56,415 nucleotides of DNA from Prevotella sp. (GTDB lineage Bacteria; Bacteroidota; Bacteroidia; Bacteroidales; Bacteroidaceae): NCBI GenBank assembly GCA_017965725.1, contig JAGCPK010000046.1:1-56415 (forward strand), in the 5' to 3' direction. This document shows, one piece after another, positions 24,027 through 33,362 of the stretch. Each line of letters opens with the position of its first letter. The stretch's first letter is position 1. The position numbers and the translations under genes were made by a program. A model generated the notes under the pieces. The model saw only the letters and a program-made list of their open reading frames with translations, was not told the origin of the DNA and ran no database searches.

Positions 24027-25754
24027 TCGGAGCAGACTGTCACAGTCAATATCTTCATTGATAATCCTCTTCGGACATTTATAGTCGGAAGAGAGCACAT
24101 CACGTTCTATATAATAATAAGGTGTACTCAGTCCTGAGAGATGGAACAGCAATTGACAGACATTGTCGAGCATGGCAGGACGATCTGTAGCACTTCGCAG
24201 TTGTTCTATCCTGTCAGGATGAGATTCTCTGTATTTGTCGGAGCACCACACCATAAAAGGTACCATATATTGCCAACGGAGTACTTGTTGAGGGTCACTG
24301 CCCATGTTCCAGTCATCTCGTCCAAGGTTATCGCGGTAGTCATAGACCTCCTCACCATGGTCTGACAGGTAGATGACGATGGTGTTCTGTTGATTGTAAA
24401 AACTGATAATCTGTTGCAACACATGGTCGTTGTAGAGGGTGGCATTGTCGTAGTGGACGATGTCCTCTCGCATCTCATCCGTCAGCCAAGTCTCCTTGCG
24501 GAAGTTGAGGCTGTCAGCAGTGAAACGTGCAAAGTCTTTCGGATAACGGTATTCAAATCCCACATGTTGTCCCAACAGATGGAAAAGGATGAGACGATGA
24601 CTGGCATCCTGTGATGATTGATGGCGGTAATACTCTACCAACTGTCCGTCGTACTCGAAGGTACTGTCATTGGTCTCGTGGTAGCAGGCCTCCATGATCT
24701 GCGGATGATAGAGGTAGGTGTTCAACGAGTAGGCAAAGACAAATCCCATGTCGAAGTTCTTCTGATTGTCGTAGAGGGTTACATGATAGCCGTTCTTCTT
24801 ATAGATGGCAGTAAAGGGCGGAGCCGAAGACCAGTCCTCGCCATGCCCCAGACTGTTGCAACTGAGCAGGTTGCGGATGACACGGGTGGTCTGGTTATAG
24901 GGACTGACCATATCTGAGAAAACAAACAGTCTCCCTTCCTGTTGTTCGTGAGAGAGGAAGGGTGTTGTCTGGAGTGGATAGCCGTAGAGGGCAGCATGCT
25001 CACGGATATACGATTCGCCAATGACGACAATCACATTCAGTGAGTCGTCTTGTTCTGGTTGTGGCATTGCCTCTATCTGTTCTGCCATCTTAATGACCCT
25101 CGACATCTCCTTTTCTGCAATGCTCATGTCGTAGAAGGATACCATCACCTTGGTCACAAGGTCATCGGGATTACGCATGTGACTTCGCCATTCATCCACC
25201 TCATTCATCTCGTTGCATTGGAGTAGTTTGATGTAGTTGTAAGTGAAGATAACACCACCGACCAGGAGGATGGTTGCAATGCCTTTAAGGACTTTCACCG
25301 TCTTGGCACCTTTGATCCATCTGTTCACTCTCAGACGATTCTTTTCAGTGATGATATTTAGGATAATCATGCAGACGACACAGAGTGGAACCTGCCAGAG
25401 TTGCGGTTTGGTGAGTAATGACTCCATGAACTCCTTGCTCTCGCGGGCATTGGTCTCTACTAAGAGTGCAATGACGTTGGGAGATATGTTCATGCCGAAG
25501 ATCCATTCAAGTACAATCTCCGTTGTGAAGAGTATATAAATGATAATGTAGGCCAGAGCCTTGATAATCCTGCTCTTGCAGAGGGTGACAACAGTTGCCA
25601 GGAGGTAGGCATGAAGGAAGATGAGCATCCAACGGGGTATGGGATTCTTCGTCACCGATATCCAACCTATCAGGACGATGTAGGCCAGCATCAGTGGCCA
25701 CTGTTCCACGATGGGCTTCATAAACGGGATATCCTTGAGGCTCTTGAACTTCAT
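24006..25754 (-). CDS. EptA/CptA-like phosphoethanolamine transferase
   Basis: An inner-membrane enzyme with a periplasmic alkaline-phosphatase-like domain, 582 residues. Five hydrophobic helices fill residues 20-180. The catalytic domain shows metal-binding Glu247 in VIGESYIREHAALYGYP, candidate nucleophile Thr289/290 in NQTTR (about 42 residues later, as in EptA/MCR proteins), GQH in LLGQHVGFEYRYP and the LSDHGEE metal ligands. The family moves phosphoethanolamine from phosphatidylethanolamine to lipid A or core sugars and can raise resistance to cationic peptides. It is the last gene of the miaB-msbA operon, 15 bp after a sulfatase-like gene. The exact acceptor cannot be read from sequence. 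Confidence 0.88.
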   Translation of the reverse strand: MKFKSLKDIPFMKPIVEQWPLMLAYIVLIGWISVTKNPIPRWMLIFLHAYLLATVVTLCKSRIIKALAYIIIYILFTTEIVLEWIFGMNISPNVIALLVETNARESKEFMESLLTKPQLWQVPLCVVCMIILNIITEKNRLRVNRWIKGAKTVKVLKGIATILLVGGVIFTYNYIKLLQCNEMNEVDEWRSHMRNPDDLVTKVMVSFYDMSIAEKEMSRVIKMAEQIEAMPQPEQDDSLNVIVVIGESYIREHAALYGYPLQTTPFLSHEQQEGRLFVFSDMVSPYNQTTRVIRNLLSCNSLGHGEDWSSAPPFTAIYKKNGYHVTLYDNQKNFDMGFVFAYSLNTYLYHPQIMEACYHETNDSTFEYDGQLVEYYRHQSSQDASHRLILFHLLGQHVGFEYRYPKDFARFTADSLNFRKETWLTDEMREDIVHYDNATLYNDHVLQQIISFYNQQNTIVIYLSDHGEEVYDYRDNLGRDDWNMGSDPQQVLRWQYMVPFMVWCSDKYRESHPDRIEQLRSATDRPAMLDNVCQLLFHLSGLSTPYYYIERDVLSSDYKCPKRIINEDIDCDSLLRLNNMTE

Positions 25755-25769
25755 ACGCTTGGGATTATA

Positions 25770-27719
25770 TTAGGGAACTAGCCTATTGTCAATCATACGG
25801 TTCATATATTGTTGGATGATAGCCTTTACCTCGCGTTCCATCTGGGGTTGTTCTGTCACCTTTCCTTTCAGATTCTGATGCATCAGATAGTCATCCAGAC
25901 GATAGACGCCAATGGTCTGCTCACCATCAAACTGGAGCACATAGTCTCCCTTGCAGTATTGATAGACACCATCCAGATAGTTGATGGCCCATGTATCCTT
26001 GGCAGGAGTATTCAGCAGGTCGCAGCCAAAAGCCATGTAGGTCTTTGGGTAGTGTACCAGACCTAATATGGTAGGCAGGATGTCCGTCTGCTGGGCGATG
26101 CCTTCATGGACACTTGGAGTCAGGTCGCCACTGGGGTCGTAAAGGATGATAGAGGTGCTGAACTGATTGATGGCACTCTTATATTCTGCGTGGTTGCTTG
26201 CATTGGTATGGTCGCCAGTCATCACAAAGATGGTATTCTTGAACCAAGGTTCCTTGCTGGCTTCTGTGAAGAAACGACGCAGGGCATGGTCTGTATAACG
26301 GATACACTTGTGAATGGGCAGTTCTTCCTCATGGAACACATCCTTGTACTGATCAGGCACATGGAACGGGTGATGGCTTGTCAGTGTGAAAAGGGCTGTC
26401 ATAAAAGGCTCTTTCATATCACTCATCTTCATGCGGAAATACTGCAGGAAAGGTTCATCCCATATACCCCACCAGTTGTCGTAGGCTGCACGACCTTCCG
26501 TACGAGAATCGGCTTCGAAGTCCTCCTGACTCCAGGCTTTCTGGAAACCTGTTGCTTTGGTGAAGCCCTGGAAGCCTAAACTGGATGCTGGCGCACCATG
26601 GAAGAATGCTGTCTCGTAACCCAGACTGTCGAGGTAGGCTGCCAATCCTCCCAAATGGTTGGTGGCATGAGAGGCAGCGACAAACGATTCCACGAACATC
26701 GGCAGTCCTGAGAGTGCTGAAGGCATCGCGTCGATGCTAGACCGCCCGTTAGCATAAGTATAGCGCCAGGTAACGGCACTATGGTCTATCAGTGAGTCGA
26801 GGAATGTTGTATAGCCTTTGTATCCAGGCAGGATATCTCTGTTAAGGCTGCCAAAATATTCGCGACCAAAACTCTCGAGGAAAATCACCACCACGTTCTT
26901 TCGGGTAAAACTCGTATCAGTAGTCAGACTAATCTGGTCTAGATGATGTATGGGGCTATAGATACGTTCCAGTTCCTGCTCGTCAGTAAAGAACTCTGGA
27001 CGGTGGTAGGAACTTTTTCCGATGGTACGCAGCATGGAGAAAGGCGTATTCAGGATCAGCGAGGCATCGTTAGGACGGATGATAAACTGGTTGGCAGTGC
27101 TAATATTGATAGGACGGTTATCCCATAGTCCGCCACGCATGCCTGCCCAACACAGATAGGCTGCCACAAGCAGAGAGAGCGTCTGCACCAGATAATATCG
27201 TTTTCGTGGTGTGGGCTGAGGCTTGGGTGTCGTGTACAACTTGTAGAGGAATACCATCAGTGCGATGAACAGTAGCACCAGATACCAGTGACGCAGGAAT
27301 TCATAGCCGACGATACTCCCTAACTTGTCATCGCCGCCAAACTCACTGAAGAATGCTGTTGTCGTACGACGGGCTGTATATTGGAAATAGACGGCGTCGC
27401 CAAGGTTTGTGGCTAGTCCCAAGCCGTTAATCACCAGATAAAGCCATTTGCAGATACGTTGCCAGAGTGCTGTCTCTTTCAGGTGACAAGGCAGAAAGAC
27501 CATCAGGATATACAGTGCGTTGGTATAGGCAATGGCTGAGGTGTCGAAATAGAGTCCGCCGATAACAATACTCCAGACTTTCTCAGAACCGAGTACATGC
27601 TCATAGGTGGCGTAGTTCTCGAGGAGGAACGCCAGACGAGTCACACCGTAGGCAATGTATAGCAGCAATATGTTGAGCATCAGGGCCCACGATGCTGCGA
27701 TGGTCTTCTTACTTTTCAT
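25770..27719 (-). CDS. LTA-synthase-like sulfatase-family membrane protein (copy 1)
   Basis: About 649 residues: five hydrophobic helices in the first 200 residues, then a periplasmic sulfatase/alkaline-phosphatase fold. Metal and active-site motifs are VVVIFLESFGREYFG, NGRSSIDAMPSALSGLP, AFFHGAP and MTGDHTN. The family transfers phosphoglycerol-type head groups onto glycolipids or glycans. The residue at the usual Thr nucleophile appears to be Ser (GRSSID). It is a close paralogue of the upstream gene (shared CIRYTD, KEPWFKNTIFV, GDHTN/SDHTN). ATG 27719 is preferred over an in-frame GTG at 27725; either way it overlaps the upstream gene. Confidence 0.88.
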   Translation of the reverse strand: MKSKKTIAASWALMLNILLLYIAYGVTRLAFLLENYATYEHVLGSEKVWSIVIGGLYFDTSAIAYTNALYILMVFLPCHLKETALWQRICKWLYLVINGLGLATNLGDAVYFQYTARRTTTAFFSEFGGDDKLGSIVGYEFLRHWYLVLLFIALMVFLYKLYTTPKPQPTPRKRYYLVQTLSLLVAAYLCWAGMRGGLWDNRPINISTANQFIIRPNDASLILNTPFSMLRTIGKSSYHRPEFFTDEQELERIYSPIHHLDQISLTTDTSFTRKNVVVIFLESFGREYFGSLNRDILPGYKGYTTFLDSLIDHSAVTWRYTYANGRSSIDAMPSALSGLPMFVESFVAASHATNHLGGLAAYLDSLGYETAFFHGAPASSLGFQGFTKATGFQKAWSQEDFEADSRTEGRAAYDNWWGIWDEPFLQYFRMKMSDMKEPFMTALFTLTSHHPFHVPDQYKDVFHEEELPIHKCIRYTDHALRRFFTEASKEPWFKNTIFVMTGDHTNASNHAEYKSAINQFSTSIILYDPSGDLTPSVHEGIAQQTDILPTILGLVHYPKTYMAFGCDLLNTPAKDTWAINYLDGVYQYCKGDYVLQFDGEQTIGVYRLDDYLMHQNLKGKVTEQPQMEREVKAIIQQYMNRMIDNRLVP

Positions 27720-29685
27720 TTTCACTCTTCACTATTAATCTGTCTTGTGTCATTCGTTCCATATACTGTTGGATGATGGCTTTCAACTCACGTTCCATGG
27801 AAGGTTGTTGAGAAACCTTTCCCACGAGGTTGCGCTGCATCAGTGAGTCACTGAGAGTGTATAGTCCAGTACTCTTCTCGCCATCGAACTGCAGGACGTA
27901 CCCTTGCTTCACATACTGATAGATGCCGTTCAGATAGTTCACGGCCCAGGTGTCCTCGGAAGGTGTGTTCAACACGTCGATGCCAAAGCCGAAGTATGGC
28001 TTTGGATAGTGGAGCATCCCCATTATTGTGGGTAGGATGTCTATCTGCTGGGCTATCTTGTCTATCATCTCAGGCTGTCGCCCGCCATCAGGCTCGTATA
28101 TGATAATAGGTGAACAGAAGCCTCCGAGGTCTGTCTGGTAATAAGCATGATCTGAGAGATTCGTATGATCGCTGGTCAGTACAAAAATGGTATTCTTGAA
28201 CCACGGTTGTTTGCTGGCTTTCTCAAAGAACTTGCCGATGGCCATATCCGTATAACGGATACAGTTGTGTATCTCTAACCCCTCTTCGGGATAGATGTCC
28301 TTGTATTCCTCTGGCACCACATAGGGATGGTGGCTGCTGGCGGTGAAGACGGCTGTCATGAAGGGCTCCTTCATCTCCGACATCTTCGTGGCGTAGTATT
28401 GCAGGAACGGTTCGTCCCAGATGGCCCACGTGCCGTCGAAGTCCTTGTTGCCCCCAAAGCGACTGTCGCCTTCATAATCCTCACGTCCATAGTATTCCTG
28501 AAAACCTGTTGCCCGCGAAAAAGCCTGAAAGCCCATCGATCCACGTTGTGCGCCGTGGAAAAAGGCGGTCTTGTAGCCTTCCTCCGACAAAAGCGAAGCA
28601 ATGCCGCTGACATGATTCATCGAGGCAGGTGTTAGGAAGAATGGTTCTACAAACATCGGGATGCTGCTCAAGATAGAAGGCATTCCGTCGATACTCTTAC
28701 GTCCGTTGCAATAGGAATGTGTGAATGTGATACTTTTGCTGATCAATGAATCGACGCAGGGGGTATAGCCTTTGTATTTCCCGTTCTCCAGCGTCTTATT
28801 GAGTGCACCGATATATTCGCGTCCAAAACTTTCGACAATCAGTACCACCACGTTTTTCTTAGTAAAACTAGTATCACTGGTAAGACTAGGATAATGCACC
28901 GGACTATAGATACGCTCCAGTTCTTGATTGTCACTATAATAATCTGGTACGACAAAGACATCCTTCCCGATAGTGCGATAGAGTGAGAAGGGGGTATTCA
29001 GTACCAGTGCTGCCTCAATGGGACGGTTTACATACTGGTTGGCGTTGCTGATGGTGATAGGACGTACAGCAGTGGTAAAGCCACCACGGATACCTGCCAC
29101 CACGAAGGGTGCTATACCACAGAGCGACAGTACCATTGACAGATCGTAGTGCCACCAGCGGAAATGATCTGGCAGAAGCCCCGATTTACGGTAGCATCTG
29201 TAGAGTGCCCATACGAGGATAGCGAAGATCAGCACGAGGTAGAAGTGGCTCAGGGTCTCCTTGAGGAAGATGCTGCCAAGGTTGCCCTCATTGGAGAACT
29301 CATTGAATACCGTCGTGGTGGTTCTGCGCATAGTGTATTGGAAATAGACCGTATCGCAGAGGTTGACGAATAGTGCCAGGGCGTTGATGATGACAAACAC
29401 CCATCGGCAGATCTGCTGGTACAGGTTATTCTCTTTCCCGTGCCAGGGCAGGAGCATCAGCACGATATAAGGTATGTTGGTGACGAGGATGGCTGAGGTA
29501 TCGAACACCAGTCCGCCGCCTAACATCTCCATGAAGTGTGCGAAAGTAAGACCCTGCTCAAAATAACTATAATTGACGAAGAGATAAACCAGACGAGCCA
29601 GGAAATAGACCACATATACCATCAACAGGTTGCAGATGGTAGCGCCCAGAGGTGCAAGGAGTCTTAATTTACGGAAGTGTATCAT
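27709..29685 (-). CDS. LTA-synthase-like sulfatase-family membrane protein (copy 2)
   Basis: About 658 residues beginning MIHFRKLRLLAPLGATICNL at 29685; residues further upstream overlap the previous gene and are not plausible. Five N-terminal helices are followed by the phosphotransferase domain: VVVLIVESFGREYIG, NGRKSIDGMPSILSSIP, AFFHGAQRGSMGF and LTSDHTN. The nucleophile motif reads GRKSID, with Lys where LtaS has Thr and Ser next to it. It is very similar to copy 1 along its length, so a tandem duplication is likely, with acceptor specificity possibly changed. It lies 7 bp after copy 3. Confidence 0.88.
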   Translation of the reverse strand: MIHFRKLRLLAPLGATICNLLMVYVVYFLARLVYLFVNYSYFEQGLTFAHFMEMLGGGLVFDTSAILVTNIPYIVLMLLPWHGKENNLYQQICRWVFVIINALALFVNLCDTVYFQYTMRRTTTTVFNEFSNEGNLGSIFLKETLSHFYLVLIFAILVWALYRCYRKSGLLPDHFRWWHYDLSMVLSLCGIAPFVVAGIRGGFTTAVRPITISNANQYVNRPIEAALVLNTPFSLYRTIGKDVFVVPDYYSDNQELERIYSPVHYPSLTSDTSFTKKNVVVLIVESFGREYIGALNKTLENGKYKGYTPCVDSLISKSITFTHSYCNGRKSIDGMPSILSSIPMFVEPFFLTPASMNHVSGIASLLSEEGYKTAFFHGAQRGSMGFQAFSRATGFQEYYGREDYEGDSRFGGNKDFDGTWAIWDEPFLQYYATKMSEMKEPFMTAVFTASSHHPYVVPEEYKDIYPEEGLEIHNCIRYTDMAIGKFFEKASKQPWFKNTIFVLTSDHTNLSDHAYYQTDLGGFCSPIIIYEPDGGRQPEMIDKIAQQIDILPTIMGMLHYPKPYFGFGIDVLNTPSEDTWAVNYLNGIYQYVKQGYVLQFDGEKSTGLYTLSDSLMQRNLVGKVSQQPSMERELKAIIQQYMERMTQDRLIVKSENEK

Positions 29686-29692
29686 ACGTTTC

Positions 29693-31552
29693 CTACTTCT
29701 GGGTTCCAAACTGGTTAATATGTTCTGACGCTGTTTGCAGGATGGCCATACCTTTCCGGATGAGCCGTTCACCGTCAGTGCTCTTGTTGACGATAAGTCG
29801 GTTGGCGTTGAGGTCATAGACCACAAATCCTGTACTGTCCTTCATCGTAATACCATTATTATAGGTATGGGTGGCAAAGGGATAGGTGTAGTTGCTGCTC
29901 AGCACGTCGCGACTGAATGGATAGTCGTCATGCGTCAAGCCCAACTGTCCCAACAGGGTAGCAGGCAGGTCTGTCTGGTTACACAGTTGTTCTATCCTCC
30001 GAGGTTCTTTCAGGGCGCCTCCCAGCCACAGCATCGGTACATGATCGTGCAGTTCATGCTCTTCACCTACTCCGAAATAAGAGAAGCCATGATCGGGCAA
30101 TAGCACAATGAGTAGGTTGTCCCATTGTGGGGTTTGTCTGACTTTATTGATGAAGTTGCCCAGACACTCGTCGAGGTAGTTAAAGGCATTGGGTATCTCA
30201 TCCTTCAGCCTGTGGGTAGGAACATCCCATGGTTCATGACTGGAAAGGGTAGAGTAGCCGATGAGATAGTGGGAGTCAGTGTCAAAATGGGTCACCTCAT
30301 CATATAGCGTGCCAAAGGTGATGTCATCGCGTACGCCCCATGTAGCGGTTTCCTGATCTTTGGATGAGTAATCTTTCATCCAAAGGAAACGCTCGAAACC
30401 GATGGTCACCAGATAACCACGCATATTTGTGAAGTTAATATCTCCGCCATAAATATAACTGGCCTTATATCCCTCCTGTTGCAGTGATCTGGCAATACCT
30501 GGCAGGAAACGGGTCTTGGCAGGCATCTTCATCACAGAAGAACGTGGGAATGAGGGGTAGCCGCTCCAGGTACAGAGTGTCCCTCGGTCTGTGCGATAGG
30601 AGTTGGCATAGAAATTGGAGAAATAAACGCCTTCTTCGACAAGTCTGTTCAGGTTGGGCATGATGTCCTTCCGTCCTCCGATATCTTCGGTAAAGATACC
30701 GCCACAACTCTCCAGTAGGATGACAATGATATTGGGGCGCTGATTACGTAGTAGGGTGTCGGGATTGATGCTTTGTGTAGGATAGAGACCCTCCATCAGA
30801 TGGGCTCGTTCTTCTTCCTCCATGAAATGATAATCAGGAATATAACTGGAAGTTTTTTCGAGTGAAGAGAAGAAACTGAACACTGGGTTAACGGCAGCAT
30901 GATTAAGGAAGGGAACCTGCGAATAATACACCTGTCCGATGTTCGTTGTGGATTCGTCAAGGCCTCCTCGAATGCCGATGATGATAAGGGGGATGCATAT
31001 GAGGTAGAATACCGTCTCTGAGATCTTGTGAATCACGGACGGAAGTTTTGTTTGTTGTCGTGGCGCCTCTATGTAAAGCCATAGTGCCCTTTTATAACCG
31101 AATCCGATAAGGACTGCCGTGAGGAAAAATGCCAACAGACGTAGGATGAGATAGAATACGGACACACTGGCAGTAGCCTCCTTGGGTGTGGAGAGGTACT
31201 GGAGGCAGGATGCGTCAAGTTTAAATCCCCAGAAGGGATAAAGGCTGGTATCTGCCACGAAAGCCAGCGCAAGGGCAATGGCTATGATGACAAAATAGGT
31301 GAAGAGGATTCTTTTGATTGCTTTCCTGTTGTCCCACCAGATGCTGACGATTGTGAGGAGAAACGGTATGATGAGGATATAGAGGGCTGTGGAGAGGTCG
31401 AGGGTCAGACCGTGGGTGATGACCTGCCAGGTGTCTGTGATAGAGAAGTCGTGTCCTTCGCGGCAAAAGAACAGAAAAGCCATCTTGGCGATGATGAACA
31501 CCAGCATCGTCCAGAGGTATGTTCTTAGGAGGAAGTTAACTCTGCATCTCAT
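29693..31552 (-). CDS. LTA-synthase-like sulfatase-family membrane protein (copy 3, divergent)
   Basis: A 619-residue relative, more distant than copies 1 and 2. Five N-terminal helices precede the catalytic domain with IIVILLESCGGIFTED, SYRTDRGTLCTWSGYPSFP and LLPDHGFSYFG. Here the usual Thr nucleophile is present in the TDRG motif. The protein is probably a phosphoglycerol or related head-group transferase at the outer face of the inner membrane. Its ATG lies 17 bp inside the end of the msbA gene, so it is likely translated together with the lipid flippase. Confidence 0.87.
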   Translation of the reverse strand: MRCRVNFLLRTYLWTMLVFIIAKMAFLFFCREGHDFSITDTWQVITHGLTLDLSTALYILIIPFLLTIVSIWWDNRKAIKRILFTYFVIIAIALALAFVADTSLYPFWGFKLDASCLQYLSTPKEATASVSVFYLILRLLAFFLTAVLIGFGYKRALWLYIEAPRQQTKLPSVIHKISETVFYLICIPLIIIGIRGGLDESTTNIGQVYYSQVPFLNHAAVNPVFSFFSSLEKTSSYIPDYHFMEEEERAHLMEGLYPTQSINPDTLLRNQRPNIIVILLESCGGIFTEDIGGRKDIMPNLNRLVEEGVYFSNFYANSYRTDRGTLCTWSGYPSFPRSSVMKMPAKTRFLPGIARSLQQEGYKASYIYGGDINFTNMRGYLVTIGFERFLWMKDYSSKDQETATWGVRDDITFGTLYDEVTHFDTDSHYLIGYSTLSSHEPWDVPTHRLKDEIPNAFNYLDECLGNFINKVRQTPQWDNLLIVLLPDHGFSYFGVGEEHELHDHVPMLWLGGALKEPRRIEQLCNQTDLPATLLGQLGLTHDDYPFSRDVLSSNYTYPFATHTYNNGITMKDSTGFVVYDLNANRLIVNKSTDGERLIRKGMAILQTASEHINQFGTQK

Positions 31553-33362
31553 GCAATCTCTTATAGTAGCCGTTAATGTTTAGAAGTTCTTCGTGGGTGC
31601 CCCGTTCTACGATACGGCCCTCGTGCAGTACACAGATAGCGTCGGCATTCTTGATAGTAGAGAGCCGGTGGGCGATGGCTACTGTCGTGCGGGTCTTCAT
31701 CAGACGTTCCAGAGCGTCCTGTACTAGTCGCTCACTCTCTGTGTCGAGGGCAGAGGTGGCTTCGTCGAGGATAAGAATAGGTGGATTCTTCAAGATGGCA
31801 CGGGCAATGGATATACGTTGGCGCTGTCCGCCACTCAGTCTGCCGCCCCTGTCGCCAATATTCGTGTCGAACTCTGCTTCTGAGGCCATGATGAAGTCGT
31901 AGGCGTTGGCGATACGGGCAGCCTCTTCGATTTCATCTTCTGTAGCATTATCGACACCAAACGAGATATTATTGCGGAAGGAGTCGTTGAAGAGGATGGC
32001 TTCTTGGTTTACGTTGCCGATGAGTTGGCGCAGGTCGTGGATACCAAGGTCCTTCACGTTAATGCCGTCGATGAGTACCTCGCCTTCCTGCACATCATAA
32101 TAGCGTGGAATGAGATCGACGAGTGTCGATTTGCCTGAACCGCTCTGTCCCACAAGGGCGATGGTTTTTCCTTTGGGGATGGTCAGGTTGATATCCTTCA
32201 GCACCCATTGTTCACCGTATTTGAAAGAAACGTTACGGAACTCTATCTGATGTTCGAAACTCGACAGACGTTTGGGATGGGCCGGTTCCTTGATGGTGTT
32301 CTCTGCCATCAGTATCTTATCGACACGCTCCATCGAGGCCAGTCCCTTGGGGATGTTATAGCCCGCCTTTGAGAAGTCTTTCAGCGGATTGATGATGGAG
32401 TAGAGCATCACCAGATAATAGATAAAGATAGGTCCGGAGAGAGTATGGGTGTTCAACACCAGTACACCGCCAAACCACAGTACGATGACAATCAAGATGG
32501 TGCCCAGGAACTCACTCATTGGGTGGGCCGACGATTGACGGATGTTCACCTTCATGATATCATTGCGGTAGGCTGTATTTATCTTGTTGAAACGCTTATT
32601 CATCTTTCCTTCGGCACAGAAGGCTTTGATGATGCGCAGGCCGCCAAGGGTCTCCTCCACCTGACTCATCGTGTCGCTCCAGAGTGACTGTGCTTGGATG
32701 GACTGTGCCTTCAGTTTACGTCCTACCCAACCCATAAACCAGCCCATCACAGGAACGATGATCAGCGTGAAGAGGGTCAGTTGCCAGGAAATGAAGAGTA
32801 GGGCTGCGAAGTAACTGATGATGAGGATGGGATTCTTGAAGAGCATCTCCAGACTCGACATGATAGAATTCTCTATCTCCTGCACGTCGCCACTCATACG
32901 GGCAATGATGTCGCCCTTGCGCTCCTCGGAGAAGAAACCAAGGGGCAGCGAGGTGATTTTCTGATAGAGTTGGTTGCGGATGTCACGCACCACACCAGTG
33001 CGGATGGGAATGATTGTAGCCGCTGAGAGGAAATAGGCACCTGTCTTCAAGAAGGTGGTGACGGCGAGGAATAGTCCGATGAACAGCAGGGTCGTGGTCT
33101 GTCCCCATTCGGCAATTAGACTGTTGACGTAGTAGTTCATGTTGTTCAGTAGCACCGTCTGGATGTTTGTCCAGTCCCATGCCATCAGTTCGGTGGCTGT
33201 CTCAGCATCGCTCGTCTGGAAGAGTATCTGCAGGATAGGTATCAGTGCTGCAAACGAGAATATGTTGAGTACTGCCGACAGGATATTGAATATCACCGAC
33301 AGCACCAGGTATTTCTTATACGGCGGCATAAACCGCTTCAGGACATTCAGGAATTCTTTCAT
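31536..33362 (-). CDS. msbA: MsbA-like ABC exporter (lipid/LPS flippase)
   Basis: A half-transporter of 608 residues. The membrane domain of six helices (1-340) is followed by an ATPase with Walker A GQSGSGKST, Q-loop NVNQEAILFND, signature LSGGQRQR, Walker B ILILDEATSALD and H-loop AHRLST. The size and single-chain layout fit MsbA, which flips lipid A-core across the inner membrane; a multidrug exporter cannot be excluded from sequence alone. Head-group transferases follow directly in the operon, and its start overlaps the miaB stop by 4 bp. A role in supplying a lipid that those enzymes modify is a reasonable inference. Confidence 0.88.
   Translation of the reverse strand: MKEFLNVLKRFMPPYKKYLVLSVIFNILSAVLNIFSFAALIPILQILFQTSDAETATELMAWDWTNIQTVLLNNMNYYVNSLIAEWGQTTTLLFIGLFLAVTTFLKTGAYFLSAATIIPIRTGVVRDIRNQLYQKITSLPLGFFSEERKGDIIARMSGDVQEIENSIMSSLEMLFKNPILIISYFAALLFISWQLTLFTLIIVPVMGWFMGWVGRKLKAQSIQAQSLWSDTMSQVEETLGGLRIIKAFCAEGKMNKRFNKINTAYRNDIMKVNIRQSSAHPMSEFLGTILIVIVLWFGGVLVLNTHTLSGPIFIYYLVMLYSIINPLKDFSKAGYNIPKGLASMERVDKILMAENTIKEPAHPKRLSSFEHQIEFRNVSFKYGEQWVLKDINLTIPKGKTIALVGQSGSGKSTLVDLIPRYYDVQEGEVLIDGINVKDLGIHDLRQLIGNVNQEAILFNDSFRNNISFGVDNATEDEIEEAARIANAYDFIMASEAEFDTNIGDRGGRLSGGQRQRISIARAILKNPPILILDEATSALDTESERLVQDALERLMKTRTTVAIAHRLSTIKNADAICVLHEGRIVERGTHEELLNINGYYKRLHEMQS

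Noticed and set aside
29686..29826. 47-residue N-terminal extension of LTA-synthase-like copy 2
   Set aside because: It covers the end of the upstream gene; the membrane helix pattern begins after Met at 29685.
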